Source: Mytilus galloprovincialis (Eukaryota > Mollusca > Bivalvia > Mytilida > Mytilidae). From it: a stretch of DNA of 64,000 nucleotides. Position numbers and translations under genes: made by a program. Position 1 is the first letter of the stretch; each line of letters opens with the position of its first letter. The notes beneath the pieces were generated by a model. The model was not told the origin of the DNA and did no database searches. It saw only the letters and a program-made list of their open reading frames with translations. The stretch lies in contig NC_134841.1 in assembly GCF_965363235.1 (NCBI RefSeq), positions 38,097,440 to 38,161,439 on the forward strand. Direction: 5' to 3'. This document shows, piece by piece, positions 47,315 through 60,100 of this stretch.

Positions 47315-49196
47315 CAGGGGCGTAGCTTACATTGAGGCAACCGAGGCAGGCAGTTGCCTCGGTAAAAAAAAGAAAAATATTTTCCTTCACTGTTTTTAAA
47401 TGAATATTGCAGCAAACTGGCTACTAAACAATAATGTAGCAACTTGTTATGTCTTGTTGGCGCGGTCATACCCTTTACGAATTATTCAAGACTTATGGGA
47501 ATATTTGAATTAATTTTCCCTCCTCTACTTGGAAATACCCTTTACGGTAGTTTTCTGTAATTCAAGTTTGTCAGAGTTAAAGGAAATCGAAAACATATTT
47601 ATTTTGTCCTACCCAATTGCAAGCGAAAACTGAGTAGAATAGATGAGGTTTGCAACTCTTGAGTCACCCGATCAAATCACTTTAGGGAGCTACCATTTGA
47701 TTTTTATGGGGGGGCTAGGATGAAATTTGAAAAAAATAGGCAGGACAGTAGTTTTGAGTAAAAAAAAAAAAGGCAGGATGAGACACTTGCAAAAAAAAAA
47801 GTCAGGACGACGATTTAGGTAAATAAAGTCAGGATAAACTAAAAAAAAAAAAGGCAGGACCGAACAGAGTGAAAAATAAAAAGGCAGGACAGAGATTACA
47901 GCTAAAAAAAAAAAGCAGGACAAAATTTTTCATCCTAGCCCCCCCATAAAAATCAAATGGTAGCTCCCTTACCATTGAATTAGTCAATTAGTTAATTTTG
48001 TGTCAGAATAATTTCTAGTATATATGAGGACCTGGGTGAGGTTTTAAGAAAACAGAAAAATCAGCCTTGAATTAATTTAAATTTAAAAGAATATGGATCT
48101 AAAATGGTGCTAAATTATAAAATAAAGGAAAATCAAGTTATGGGCGACAATGATTAAAAAATAAATATTTGATAATCCCATTCTAAGCATTCAAAGCCTC
48201 ATTTATAACCGTTGACATGTTCCCCTACAACTATGTTCGTTGACTTTGGTACTAAACAAAACAAAATATGCATTTATATATTATAGTGCACAGAAATAAT
48301 TGATATGTTGTGGTTCTCAAGTTTTATTCTCGCTATTTCAAATTCATAGTACGCACTAATTCAAGAGAAATATGTCTGTTATTTAATACATAATGTCAGT
48401 TTATATCTATATAAAAAAATCAACCAAATACTGTTTATTTATAATGAAGACTTCAGAATAAAGTAAATCATTGTTATTTGCCGGTTGTCATGTTCATCAT
48501 GAATGAAAAAAAAGTAAAAAATCATTCAATATGTAATATAGACCTTCGAAGGAATACACCACTAAAACAAGTGCCGTGCTTCACTTTACATTTAGCATAT
48601 GTTTTTTCTCCTAGTTTATCCTGAAATTCGTTTGTTCAATCCAGCTGTGGTGGTGATATCTATAATTCGTTGATTCGTGACCTACGACCAAATAAATGAT
48701 CATCACAAAACTTATTACAAATAAACCTTAATATTTGCGTTTATTTTTTTTTTCTGTATTGAATATTTTGTACAGGTTTTTTTGTATCCACCGAGCAAGG
48801 TCATGATTTTTTGTGATGTGACGTGTGAGGTACAGCCAACTATATTTGAGTGTACTACGGCTTTGAAATATGTTGGGAGCCATTAGGCATTTGAGCTGGC
48901 TTTCTGCTGGGAACAGTATGTCAATATATATATGTTCCTGCTTTCTGTAACTGCTAGCAAGTCATGAAACAGACTTTTCATTTGTTGTCTAATGTGATAC
49001 CTTCACGTATTTTATTATTTTTATAGCTTTACGTATAGATAGTAAGGCATATAATTAACATTATTATAATGAAATAGCATTGAACAGCAACTAGTTTTAA
49101 CGATTTTTTCTTGTTCAAAATGTAAAAACCTCTATAGCTGTACAGAGCCCCCTTACCCCCTGCCTCGGTATAAACAGAAGGCAAGCTACGCCACAG
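47315..49196. mobile_element. hAT-like TIR element, GGCGTAGCTT termini
   Basis: The ends CAGGGGCGTAGCTTAC and, inverted, CTGTGGCGTAGCTTGC with a shared 'ACCGAGGCAGG' block resemble hAT ends of the CAG-GGCGTAGC type. No 8-bp duplication is visible; the right flank is occupied by another MITE at 49197. The interior (47970-49140) has no gene. Confidence 0.65.
47686..47968. mobile_element. MITE, GGGAGCTACCATTTGATT termini, TTA target duplication
   Basis: The ends are inverse copies of about 46 bp, starting GGGAGCTACCATTTGATTTT and continuing through 'atgggggggctaggatgaaa'. Flanks are TTA on both sides (47683-47685 and 47969-47971). The 190-bp interior is one strand purine-rich with seven AGGCAGGAC-like units. 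A 3-bp TWA duplication with GGG ends fits PIF/Harbinger, by inference. Confidence 0.9.
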
Positions 49197-49415
49197 TATA
49201 TGAGGGGGAGGACAGGAGTAAGGGAGACAGGGAGAAAGGGGAAAGGAGAAAGGGGTGGGAGAAAGGAGAAAAAGTTGGAGAAAGGAGATTTTTTTTAAAA
49301 TTTATCTCAAAAGAAGATGTTTTATTCTAATGGGAGAAAGGAGAACGGGGGAAGGAGAAAGGAGAAGAGGGTTGGGAGAAGGGAGAAGGGTACCCCCTGT
49401 CCTCCCCCTCATATA
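49197..49415. mobile_element. Purine-rich short TIR element
   Basis: The ends are TATATGAGGGGGAGGACAGG and its inverse. The interior is a purine-only run of GGAGAAAGG units interrupted by 'ttttatctcaaaagaag'. It abuts the hAT-like element. Frames across it are low-complexity artefacts. Confidence 0.7.
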
Positions 49416-50035
49416 TACACATATGTCATATAGATAATGTCTCGTAAGACACATTCTGAAAAGAAAAGATTTCATTAGAATGCTAAAATTTGGTAAATGG
49501 GCCTGTGCTTTAAAGGGCATTAACTGTCATTGTATTTTCACATACTCGTATTTTCACATTAATTTGAGTCGACCATTTGATGATATATATAGCATATCAA
49601 AACTTATATCCATTTAAATTACAACAAATAGTGGACAATGCATTAAATCGATATAATATATTTCAGTATTCCGTGTGTATTTAAGTCTAGACGCCACCTA
49701 TAGATTATCGAGAGGACCTCCTAAAACTGTCGACGGTCAAAATCCCCGATATAAACACAAATATCAATAGATATCGACCACGTGCAATTTTGATTTTTCT
49801 AGGTCTGTTTGATTTTTTGTTATATGTTAAACAGTAAGTGAATCCTCGTTTCTTTTTGTGTATGACCGATTTTTTTGTGGATCGAATCCTTCAACGAAAT
49901 GGTTCAGGCTTTATTTCACTTTCAATGTTGACATTATATTCCTTATAACTTCATGTCAGTGCTTCGGTGCTGACATGGTTTTTTAAGCACTTTTCGATTT
50001 CTAAATTCTTAGAAGATGATTTGCGAAATTAGAAC

Positions 50036-50370
50036 GAAACTAAGATTCCAACTCGGTCCGTGTAACACTTATCAATTCAAAGTTTTAAAAAGTTTTAAAA
50101 TTTTAGATTTTTGGAATTTTGATCAAAGTTTCAAAATATCAAAATTCCATATTGTGTAAAAGTTTTGAAATTTTGAAATTTTAACCAAATAATTAAAATA
50201 TTAAAATTCTAAATATCGTTTATAAATTTGATAGTTTAGAAATTTGATCAAACTTTTAAAATACTAAACCTAATGTGCAATTTTGATTATTTCACTTTTT
50301 GAAAGTTTGATTTTTTAGATTTTTGATTAAAATATCAAAAAGAGAAAGGGGCGAAAAGAGGGGTACCCTG
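50036..50370 (+). repeat. Left arm of a 4.9-kb-spaced inverted repeat
   Basis: It runs from GTCCGTGTAACACTTATC through AT-rich 'tttgatcaaa' and 'aatatcaaaatt' blocks to GGGGCGAAAAGAGGGGTACC. The inverse sequence is at 55303-55625. The upstream flank 49925-50035 is also repeated at 63700-63815. Confidence 0.85.
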
Positions 50371-50399
50371 AACACGATCCTGGTTCAGTGATGGTTCAG

Positions 50400-50630
50400 T
50401 GATAATATACGTCATACTAACTTAACTACGAAATATAACAATGAACTAAAATTAAAATCATACAAAACTTATAAGACCAAAGGATCCTGAATTGGGGCAG
50501 ACGCACAAACGCGGCGGGGTAAACATGTTTCGTGCGATCACAAACCTTAATAAAGCTAGCAGTTACTGACAAATGCCAAATCCAGACCTCAATTAAGATA
50601 CTAAAGATAATAACTTCATCATATGAATAA
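50400..50630. repeat. Dispersed repeat related to 581-960
   Basis: It contains 'cctgaattggggcagacgca', 'cggggtaaacatgtttcg' and 'gccaaatccagacctcaatt'. It is non-coding. Confidence 0.45.
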
Positions 50631-50689
50631 CAGGCTCCCTGTTGGATTTATTGCTTATCTGTTCCTAAACACTCATGAAATATTTGTCA

Positions 50690-51010
50690 CTGGCAACCAA
50701 AAATGGATAATTTAAAATAGGTTGTTCCTGAACATTTGACAAATTTAAGTTATTTATAAACAAAATATTAAATAAATTTATATGATACATGTAAGAGAGA
50801 ACTTATAAATAATTTATCAAAAAACAGCTTGTGTTTATCTTTTCAAACAAAAAAGTTGTGCATTTCTGTCGGGAGGAAATATATGTCCACAAATCAGAAT
50901 TTCGAGCAAAGATCCAGTGAAATTTCGACCTCGTTTTACTAAAAAAGTAGCACATGAAGGTATACTTTTTATTAAATATTTAATTTAAGCAGGTAACAGT
51001 AGCTTATATA
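50690..51010. repeat. Dispersed repeat, inverted copy of 7950-8440
   Basis: It carries 'cagcttgtgtttatctttt', 'tgtccacaaatcagaatt', 'cgacctcgttttact' and 'gtagcacatgaaggtata'. It is non-coding. Confidence 0.65.
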
Positions 51011-51779
51011 TCTTAAAGGGAAGAAATTCTCACCGTTAGAAAAAAACTGTTTGGCTATATCTATGTTCATGGATATGCTCTTAAAAATGCACAAGTAACA
51101 AATACGGAACAATGATATCCCTTCATACAAACAAAATCCATTTCCTTTTATTTTCTATTTGAAAACAGTGCTTGGTCCTTTAGGGCCCCTAATGAATATA
51201 TTATGGTAAATGCGTATACTTTGTACAAGAATCAGTCCAAACGTTGTCTAAGGGTGCAACCATTTAACTTAAAAATTGGGAATATGTTTGTTTTGTCGAA
51301 GTGAAGAAAAAAAAAAAAAAAACGTGCAAACAAGTTTTCCATCGCTATTAATCAAATTATTTGGTTCAGAAGTTAATACTATAAGGCATGGGGGAAATCT
51401 GGATTCAGAATATTTTTGTTTTTGTCCTCTGCTTGCACAGATTTTGTTTTCTCCAGCAAATTGGAGATCAGAATATTTTTATGTACCTGTATTAAAGCCC
51501 CTCGTGGAAGTATCCAAAGTGTCACTTTAGTGACTATATTTATATATGTGATTCCCAAAAAGATAACTATTTATCACTGCATGATATAAACTTTTTAAAA
51601 TGATTTTCAATTTCTAAACGCCGACACATACAAATTGATAGATGGGCGATTAATGTACAGCGACAACTATTACATAAATATGAAGGCTGAAAATAATGTT
51701 TATGTTATACGTTTATGATATGAATGTATACAGCGTTTACAACCAGAACAATTAGTTGGATGTTAACGACTTTTATTTG

Positions 51780-51880
51780 GCCATTTTAACTTATTTTGAT
51801 TCGAGTGTCACTGATAAGTATTTTGTAGACGAAACGCGCGTCTGGCGCAACTTCATATTTTACATTCTAGTATCTATCTA
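51780..51880. repeat. GACGAAACGCGCGTCTGGCG repeat fragment
   Basis: It contains 'gagtgtcactgataag', 'tttgtagacgaaac' and GCGCGTCTGGCG, a repeat I associate with mytilid genomes. It supports the species group assignment. Confidence 0.5.
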
Positions 51881-52049
51881 TGGTGACTTTATGTAGACAC
51901 CTTATAGAAGTATTCTGGCTCCAAGCTACTAATATTGGTCTTATTCTGAATTTCAGCGTAAAAAAATATCAAAAACCTCCCACATTCCAGACAAGCACAA
52001 CGTTCATTGCGACACCATGAATTCAGTATTCCTGCTGTACCAATACTTA

Positions 52050-53824
52050 GGGACCGTTCAATATTTACCAGATGGATGGGCCGGTGCTTTCTTAATATTG
52101 TTTCATTAAAAAAGTTAATGCCCATCCTTTTAAATTCAGAAAAAAGTGCTTGCCCATCTAAAAAAATCTATAAAAAAAGTCCTTGCCCCTCTAAAACTAT
52201 AAGACAATCAAAAATGATTTAGGTTCTTTTTCTATTTTAAAGTTTTTAAATATTTATGACTTGAAATCAAGAATCAAGAAATCATGGACAATAACTCTTG
52301 GACTAGCAAACATATAATCATATGCTGAATTACTAATTATTGTTCTAATAACAGAGCATGTTTATAGTTCAATAATCAATGTCCCTTTATCTATTCTACT
52401 TTTCTGAAAAAAGAAATTATGGTCTTTTTAAGCAAATATAGGCAGACATGTTTTTGACTTTCATGCAGCCTTTTTAGCATATCAATTAATTCCCTAAATT
52501 TGACAGCTAAACACCAAACTATCAAACAACCTAGCATTCTGTAAGATCAATATATAAATGAGATAGCTGTATAGAGTTATATGAAAATGTAAGTTGATTT
52601 GAAAAAGTTGTGAAAAAATTTGAAGGTGACCATCTGAATTTAGTCTAAACTTAAAATTGTAGCTTTTTTCAACCTTTTAACTAAATCCATAAAATGACAG
52701 CAAAAAAACAAAGAACTAAACAGCCTGGCATTCAGTAAGATCAATATAAAAATGATATAGCAGTAGAGTTTTATGAAAATGCAAGTTGTTTTGAAAAAGT
52801 TATGAAATTTTTCTAAAGATGAATATAAACTGAAAATTTGAGCTTTTTTAAACCTTTTTATTAAATCCATAAGAATGACAGCAATACACCAAACTACCAA
52901 AATATTTGGCATTCTATAAGATCAATATATAAATGAAATAGCTGTAAAGTTTTATGAAAATCCATATTGATTTGAAAAAGTTATGAAAAAAATTAAAGAT
53001 GACTTTCCAGATTCAGCCTTAACTTAAAATTTTAGCTTTTTTTTACCTATTTATAAAATCCATAAAAATTACAACAATACACCAAAGTAACAAACAAACT
53101 TGCTTTCTGTAAGATCAATATATAATTGAGATAGCTATTAAGTTTTATGAAAATCCAAGTTGATTTAAAATTGATATAAAAAAAAATAAAGGTGACTATC
53201 TAAATTTAGCCTAAAATAAAAATTTGAGCTTTTTTTTCTTACCTATTAATCAAATCCATAAATTTAAAAGCAATACATGTACACCTAACTACCAAACAAC
53301 CTGGCTTTCTATAAGATCAATATATATATATGAGATAGATGTAGAGTTTTATGAAAATCCAAGTTAAATTGAGAAAGTTATATTTTTTTTAAAAATTGAC
53401 TATCTGAATTTAGCCTTACCTGAAAATTTGAGCTCTTTTTTTAACTTATTAATTAAATCCACAAATTTAACAGCAATACACCAAACTATTAAACAACTTG
53501 GTATTCTATATTTTTAGGTCAAAATAATTTAAAAGATAGTTCGAACAAAAAATTCTAGCTTTTTTATTCCTTAATTAAATCCTTAAAATTGACAGAAATG
53601 AACCAAGCTACCAGTTTGTTGAGATATGTTTTGAGTGCCTGCAAAAGAAAATTCCTACACACCGATTAAATTGATAGCAAAATTTTTCCTGTAAAATATG
53701 TTCTGGCCCATCCATTAAATATTTAAAAAAAAGTTCTCGCCCATCCAAATATTTCGACTAAAAAAGTGCTTGCCAAGCCCCATTTTGCACCGGCCCATCC
53801 ATCTGATAAATATTGAACGGTCCC
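52050..53824. mobile_element. TIR element with internal tandem units, TTA target duplication
   Basis: The ends are GGGACCGTTCAATATTTA and its inverse, with GATGGATGGGCCGGTGC beyond, flanked by TTA on both sides (52047-52049, 53825-53827). Subterminal 'gtgcttgccc' units repeat at each end. The interior (about 52490-53590) is six diverged ~185-bp tandem units sharing 'taaatccataaaatgacagc', 'aagatcaatatataaatga' and 'agttttatgaaaatccaagt'. No transposase is present. GGG ends plus TTA fit PIF/Harbinger-type movement. Confidence 0.85.
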
Positions 53825-54171
53825 TTAGATCTGAAATCGTTGATACAAGCCACAAGGCAATATATGATCGTCATGCATTCGATAAAAAATAATGAATACA
53901 AAACGTTAGAATTTACGACCGAAACGTTTTTCTGGATCTACCTTCTTCAGGAACGCTCAAAGCTGAATATTTAAGGCCAACAATTTATAAAGAACAGAAA
54001 TAGTTGATTAAAACGTAAAAGACGATCGTTCAAAATGTACATGGAATGATATATTCATCTGCCGACGTGATTGCAGAAAGTAAGAAGTCGTAAAGCATAA
54101 CAGAAAAATTTGAAATCAAATGAGATAATACAATGTGTATTGAGCCATTTTATTGCTTAAAGTTCAGTAGA

Positions 54172-54996
54172 ATATATATATGTTCCAGACCATATGAGTA
54201 TTTGGACCGTACGCGTACGGTCCGGACGGTATACGTATACTCGTACGGTCCGACCATACGCGTACGGTCGGACCGTATGAGTATACGCGTACGGTCCAGC
54301 TGACCAGACATGTTTTGAGATCATATGGGTTAAATTTAAACAAACATTTATCGAAATCTTTATTTTTAGTTATACAAATTGTTATTATTACAAATAGATG
54401 GATGAAGTGAATAAAGCGAACAATTGACCATCCAAAAGAACTTGCGGTCATCCTATGTTCAGTACATTAAATATTTGTTTAATTGTATATCTGAATCCTA
54501 TTTTGTTACTCTGGCCCAAGGTGACACTAGTCTTGCTACGACAAGGAACGTCATATTTTTTTTTACATTAACATGTTTTGTTCATGCATGTTCCTTTGCA
54601 TATGCATTTTTTTTGTAAAGTTCCTAAATATTCTATGACAATTGTCTTCCGTTAACATCAATTTCAATGAGCATACTGGGCTGCAATTAATGAATTACTG
54701 ACATTACTGACATGCTAAATATAGGAGATTAACAGATTAAATAAGCGTGATTTTTTTAAATAGTTAAAATATTAAGTTTTTATTTCAATTACTATTGAAC
54801 TTTTTATATTAATTTGAGATATAAGTTATGTTGATCTGTCATATACATTTGTATCTAATAAACTTGACCAACTTCTTAATATTAGTCAGACCGTACGCGT
54901 ACGGTCTGACCGTACGCGTATTTTGAAAAAGTACGCATACGGTCCAGACCGTACGCGTACGGTCCAAATACTCATACGGTCTGGAACATATATATA
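54172..54996. mobile_element. TIR element with GGACCGTACGCGTACGGTCC palindromes
   Basis: The outer ends 'atatatatgttccagacc' and inverse 'ggtctggaacatatatat' enclose subterminal arrays of nested palindromes (TACGCGTA cores) at 54205-54300 and 54886-54965. The interior ~585 bp is AT-rich and non-coding. The arrays are the most CpG-dense DNA of the region. Confidence 0.85.
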
Positions 54997-55302
54997 CATC
55001 TTCTTTTTTATATACTCAACCTTACCATACTATTTGACCTACTGCGAGTTGGTCATTTTTTACTGTTACTCTTAAAATATGGGTGCTGGGAAAACTAGCA
55101 AGTAAAATGGTCAGTATCAGAGCCGTGCGTTTAAAATGAATTCTCTTCTTTTGAGAAATATTTATTTTTGTCATCCAATTGTTCACCTGTTACAACTGCC
55201 TGTCTGTGGTTTTATGTTTTACATTAACGTTTAAGTGTCAGTATGTCTTCATTTCATTTTGTTTCGTTTCGTTCCGCTTTTATTTCCTTTTGCAGTTCAC
55301 AA

Positions 55303-55625
55303 GTACCCCTCTTTTCGCCCCTTTTATCGTTTTGATATTTTAATCAAAAATCTAAAAATTCAAACTTTCAAAAAGTGAAATAATCAAAATTGCACATTAA
55401 GTTTAGTATTTTAAAAGTTCGATCAAATTTCTAAACTATCAAATCTATAAACGATATTTAGAATTTTAATATTTTAATTATTTGGTTAAAATTTCAAAAT
55501 TTCAAAACTTTTACACAATTTGGGATTTTGATATTTTGAAACTTTGATCAAAATTTAAAAAATCTAAAGTTTTAAAACTTTTTAAAACTTTGAATTGATA
55601 AGTGTTACACGGACCCAACTCCCTT
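55303..55625 (-). repeat. Right arm of a 4.9-kb-spaced inverted repeat
   Basis: Near-exact inverse of 50036-50370, from GTACCCCTCTTTTCGCCCC to GATAAGTGTTACACGGAC. The two arms face each other around the elements at 52050-53824 and 54172-54996. Confidence 0.85.
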
Positions 55626-55904
55626 AGACAAAGTTGACTATAAACAAATTTTGCCATTTATTTCTTGTATACTGTTTTTTTTTTTTACTCACGCAAACAT
55701 TATTTTTCCTTTAAACATTTATTCCATGGTGATGGTTAAGAAGACGGCCTAAATAATTTACATGTTTTAATTTAGTTTTACGAACATCATACCGTTGTTG
55801 ATTATGGCATTGCTTTCTTACTGTTATTGTTTACCCAGCCTTTTGGTGAACATTTAGTTCTTGCAACAGCATTTTTTAAAATCCCAGAAAAGTTATTAAT
55901 AATA

Positions 55905-56075
55905 TCATTTAAACCAGAAAGTGGTGTTGTATGATGGCTATCATGTACTAAAATAGCCTCTGTTGTTTGTTTGTCTTTTTCATTTTTAGCCATGGTGTTG
56001 TCAGTTTGTTTTTAGATTTATGAGTTTGACTGCTTTTGGTATCTTTCGTCCCTCTTTTCTGACTGATCTAAGGTT
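55905..56075 (-). repeat. SINE-like repeat of the 23755-23965 family
   Basis: On the minus strand it reads 'gggacgaaagataccaaaag', 'cagtcaaactcataaatct' and 'ccatggctaaaaatgaaaaa'. A 63-codon frame here (55802-55993) with a good Kozak context is part of this repeat and is not called as a gene. Confidence 0.7.
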
Positions 56076-56284
56076 AATGTTTTAATTTATATATTTTCTT
56101 AGATAAATCTCTAAAATAAGCATCCTGTAAATCGGCAATAAACTGCTCTTCTATATGTTTTAATCACTTTGCACGAATCAATTACTTATAGAATTTATTA
56201 CGTTTTTCGTGACGGGTGTTACAAGAGGACAAATGTACTGATCCAACCGAGTACCTCATTTATCCATTTGTTGACCATATATTT

Positions 56285-56395
56285 TTGTCAATGTGGGTTG
56301 TTTTGTGAACTTTTTTTGTTTTGCTTTTTGTGAACGGTCTTGTTTTGTGAACTTTCTTTGTTTTGCTTTTTATGAACGAGTCTTGTTTTGTAGTC
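56285..56395. repeat. Two-copy tandem repeat, ~50 bp
   Basis: The unit 'tcttgttttgtgaacttt' + 'ctttgttttgctttttgtga' occurs about twice. A fragment of the 25500 repeat family (CTCTTTGACACATTCACC) lies at 56690-56765. No gene is seen between 55625 and 57107. Confidence 0.55.
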
Positions 56396-57107
56396 TTTCT
56401 TCTTTTAATTCTGATCATAAAATTGCATGCCTCTCTTTATGTTTTATTATTTGGTTATACCTTCAAGTGTCTTATCCTTTTCATTTTTGACCTAAAGTGT
56501 ATTCGAAATGTTCTGATTGTTGTACACAGTTTCTCCTGTTCTTACTTTGACAACATAGCTCCATGTACACTAAAAACAATGTAAGAATTAACTGACCTAA
56601 CGAGTCACCAATGTATCAACCATGGTTGTCCCCGGAACAACATTATATGTAAGGATAAAAGGCCTAAAGGAATTCAGATGGTCTTATTCTTATTATGTGT
56701 CTTCAGCAGTGTTCTACTCTTTTGTGGGGTGGTTGCAATTGTCTCTTTGACACATTCACCGTTTCCATTTCAATCTTATTCGCTAAAACCACTGAACAAA
56801 ATAATGCCAAAAAATTCCGATATGTTCTGTATGTTATTTCTTTGGTTCAGAAGAAAGGCTGATTTTGGCAACTTTGAAAACGTAAATCAATGGGCGAGAT
56901 TTATGCTCCTTTGATTCTCCATTTGTTTGCATGTTTTTGTTTCCCTCTCTCGATTTGCTGAATATTAACATACTAAATAATGTGAAATGGCAAATGCTTA
57001 AAATATATCATAATTTATTCCGGAAAACATAAAAAAAACTATAAAAAAAGTCTTTTACAAAAATACATATGATATTGTACAAGTGTATATGATGATGCTG
57101 ATTGTCT

Positions 57108-60100
57108 TTATTTACGGAATTCTCGCTTGATTAGTTCAAAATCTGGTAACCTTGCACTGAATCCATTCTTTTTATTAAACTCCTGAAAAAAAATGAAAAA
57201 AAAAATGAAATAATCAGACTAAAACAAAAGTACTTTGTTTGATACATTTTAATAATTCATTTAATTATTGAAATTGTGCGCCTTAATTTTAGCCAATATC
57301 TCATTTAAAATCATTCTAAATCCGATTCATCGTGTAAAATAAGTTTCATGCACTCGTGATGTTAATTAATCCCTACAATAGATCCTTATTTTTAAGCGGT
57401 GGAGTTTCAGTCATGATTTCATCTCGGTTAAACAACCCTGCGGAACCGATAGCTATTGTGCTAATTAATCTTAGTTTAAAGTCGTAAGTTTTATGCCTAT
57501 AATGTTTTCAACTGGACGGTTGAGAGGCAACACTCAATCCATATTGCCAATTCCATTTATTCTATTAAAAAAGCTAATAAATATAAACCTTTATTGGCTT
57601 TGCTCATTGTTGAAGGCCATACAGTGACATATAATGGTTAATTTCTGTGTCATTTGGTCTCTTGTGAAGAGTTGTCTCCGACTCTCATTGGTAATCATAC
57701 CACATTAAGATTTGTTTTAGATTTAAAAAGCTCTTGTAACGTACTATCTACCTAGGAGTGCCGGACCACTTGACAATACATTGGTTTACATATATATAAT
57801 CTATGCTGTAAACTACACAATAATTCTCCCATAAATGCTCATGAATATAATGTTCACACGTAATACGAATTCGATTCGCATTAACTAATTCGAACTAGTT
57901 TAATTCGCATTCGAAACGTTTTACGTCCTAACGTCAATTCTAATTCGAATTACAATTAAGCGTCAATGACGTTAACTTTTTTAAATACGTATTAACAAAA
58001 ACGTATTTCTAATGCGAATTAGTTAATTCGAATTAGCCAATTCGAATCAATTCGAATTAAAAAAAGAAGAGTGTGTGAACGCGATTAGCGAATTCGATTC
58101 GAATTCAATTCGAATTAAATGCACGTGTGAACGAGGCATAAAAAATGAACTAACCTGCGGCACGGTAAACTGGTATTTGCTACTCATTCTTTGCACAACA
58201 GTTTGTATTGGGATAATTGTGTGTATCTTACTGTTACTACAATGAAATAAATATATTGTAATGCATTGTTAATTGTTAAAACATGTTATTATTTCATCTA
58301 CCAAAACGTTTGTATTTATATTTCACTATTTCCTTCCCCCTTTTGTTTTAATATATTCCCCTGTCATTACTGCCTCATCCTTTAAAACGTTAATTATTCT
58401 AAGTTTCCTCTTATGTACTTTCTGGCATATGTTATATTGTTAAACCTTCAAGTTTTTATCTATTTGGTGTTGTAAACGCTTTTGAAGATCAGTTGCATGA
58501 CCAATTAAATACTTTTTTTATGACTATCCGTAACGTTAATGCCAATAATTATTATTCCAAACTTATAAAACTTTCTGTGTCGCTTTGCAGGCAAACGTAT
58601 TGATAATAAGAGATTCGGAAATGATGCAAGCGACAGCAACCAAACAAAAAGACTATTTAATGTCAACATACTAAATGGTTTAGCTGACATAAGTTCGTTA
58701 ATATATCTTTTACTTACACTGGTGCTGCAGTTCGTGTCCTGACATTCACATAGAATTCAATCATTTTGACTATGTCCTGTTCCAGCTTAAATAAATAGAA
58801 TAAAAAATGATTTAAAAAAAAAACAACTGTGAATCAAAATTAAAATCCTTTTTATCTGTGCAAAATCTATTACATTACCTAGCTTGAACTTTTCGTACAC
58901 TATAAGTCTAAGGTCTTACTCTGTTCTCTGCAAGGAAATAATTATTCTACAAATCAATAGGTATGTATCCAGCACCAAAATATGTCATACATTTTTCAGT
59001 GGTAGTTCAGTAAAATTCAAGTTTTTATATCATACCTCTCTTCACAGTGATGTGCTCATTAAATTAATTATGATTTTTATTATAGTTCCATGTTTAGTTG
59101 AATAATTGGGTATTTTCGTGTCTGCTTTGTATTATAAAAGTTGCATAATTTTATTTACCTTTTTGACAGATGATCTTATTCTGGACTCCTGCTCCAGAAG
59201 ATGTTGATACTTTTGTTCCGTCTTTTTTGCTTGCTTTAATGTTTCTTGAAGATGTTTCTGAACCTTATTCATTGCTCTTCGTGTTGAGCGTTCTTCGTGC
59301 GCACTAAAATTTTCTTCTGTGTAATCATTAATCTTCATTGAAGTATCCATCTTGTATGTAACTTTCCTGTTGGCAAGCCAACACACCTGAAATGATATTT
59401 TATTCAAGTGTTAGAAATAAGGATTTCGCTTACTTAAATGATAGTTATATTGAAGCATTTGTTATAATTTGACATACATTTTTATATTTGTCAGAGGTTA
59501 AGTTATTTGATAAATGTCGAGGTTCTTATCTTAGATACAATTGCGTATTATAATATTGTGTGATGAAGGATAACATATTTCCATTGGAGGTGTGCCTACA
59601 TTGGCAGAATTTATTCCGATGCAGATACAGATACAGGAATGACTTCTGTCCTCATTAAAATCCAAGGTTTAGAATTTGGATTTACTTGGGGGAAATGGGG
59701 GAGGTCGATCTACAATTTACTCTTTTCATAATAACTATTTAAAGGATTGCATTTGACAATTATCCCTTTTTCTTCAATTTCCTTTTTCTATTTTCTATTT
59801 TATTTTTCTCATAATTTTTTTCGAGTGTGGATGGGAGGGGTCTTATGTGAATTGTAATTGTTACCTTTTGCTGATCCTGCAATTTCTTGTAAATTTGATT
59901 GTGTTTTTTAATCTCCTTTTCCATTTCTTTGATTTTCTTTTCACATTGCTTGACAATCTTCTTGTCAAACCTACAACAAAGATAACATGATTTGACGATA
60001 TTGTTGATAACTATAAGTTTGTTATAGTCGATTTATTATTTTTTTCGGCTTTATAAAAGGCCGCGACATAAAAATAGGAAGCAATTCAATTGAGACAACT

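Noticed and set aside
49255-49520. Frames across the GGAGAAAGG tract
   Set aside because: Simple purine repeat inside a short TIR element; no protein evidence.
55802-55993. 63-codon minus-strand frame with strong Kozak context and protein-like composition
   Set aside because: It overlaps a dispersed SINE-like repeat (same family as 23755-23965); the phrase around the ATG is part of that repeat.
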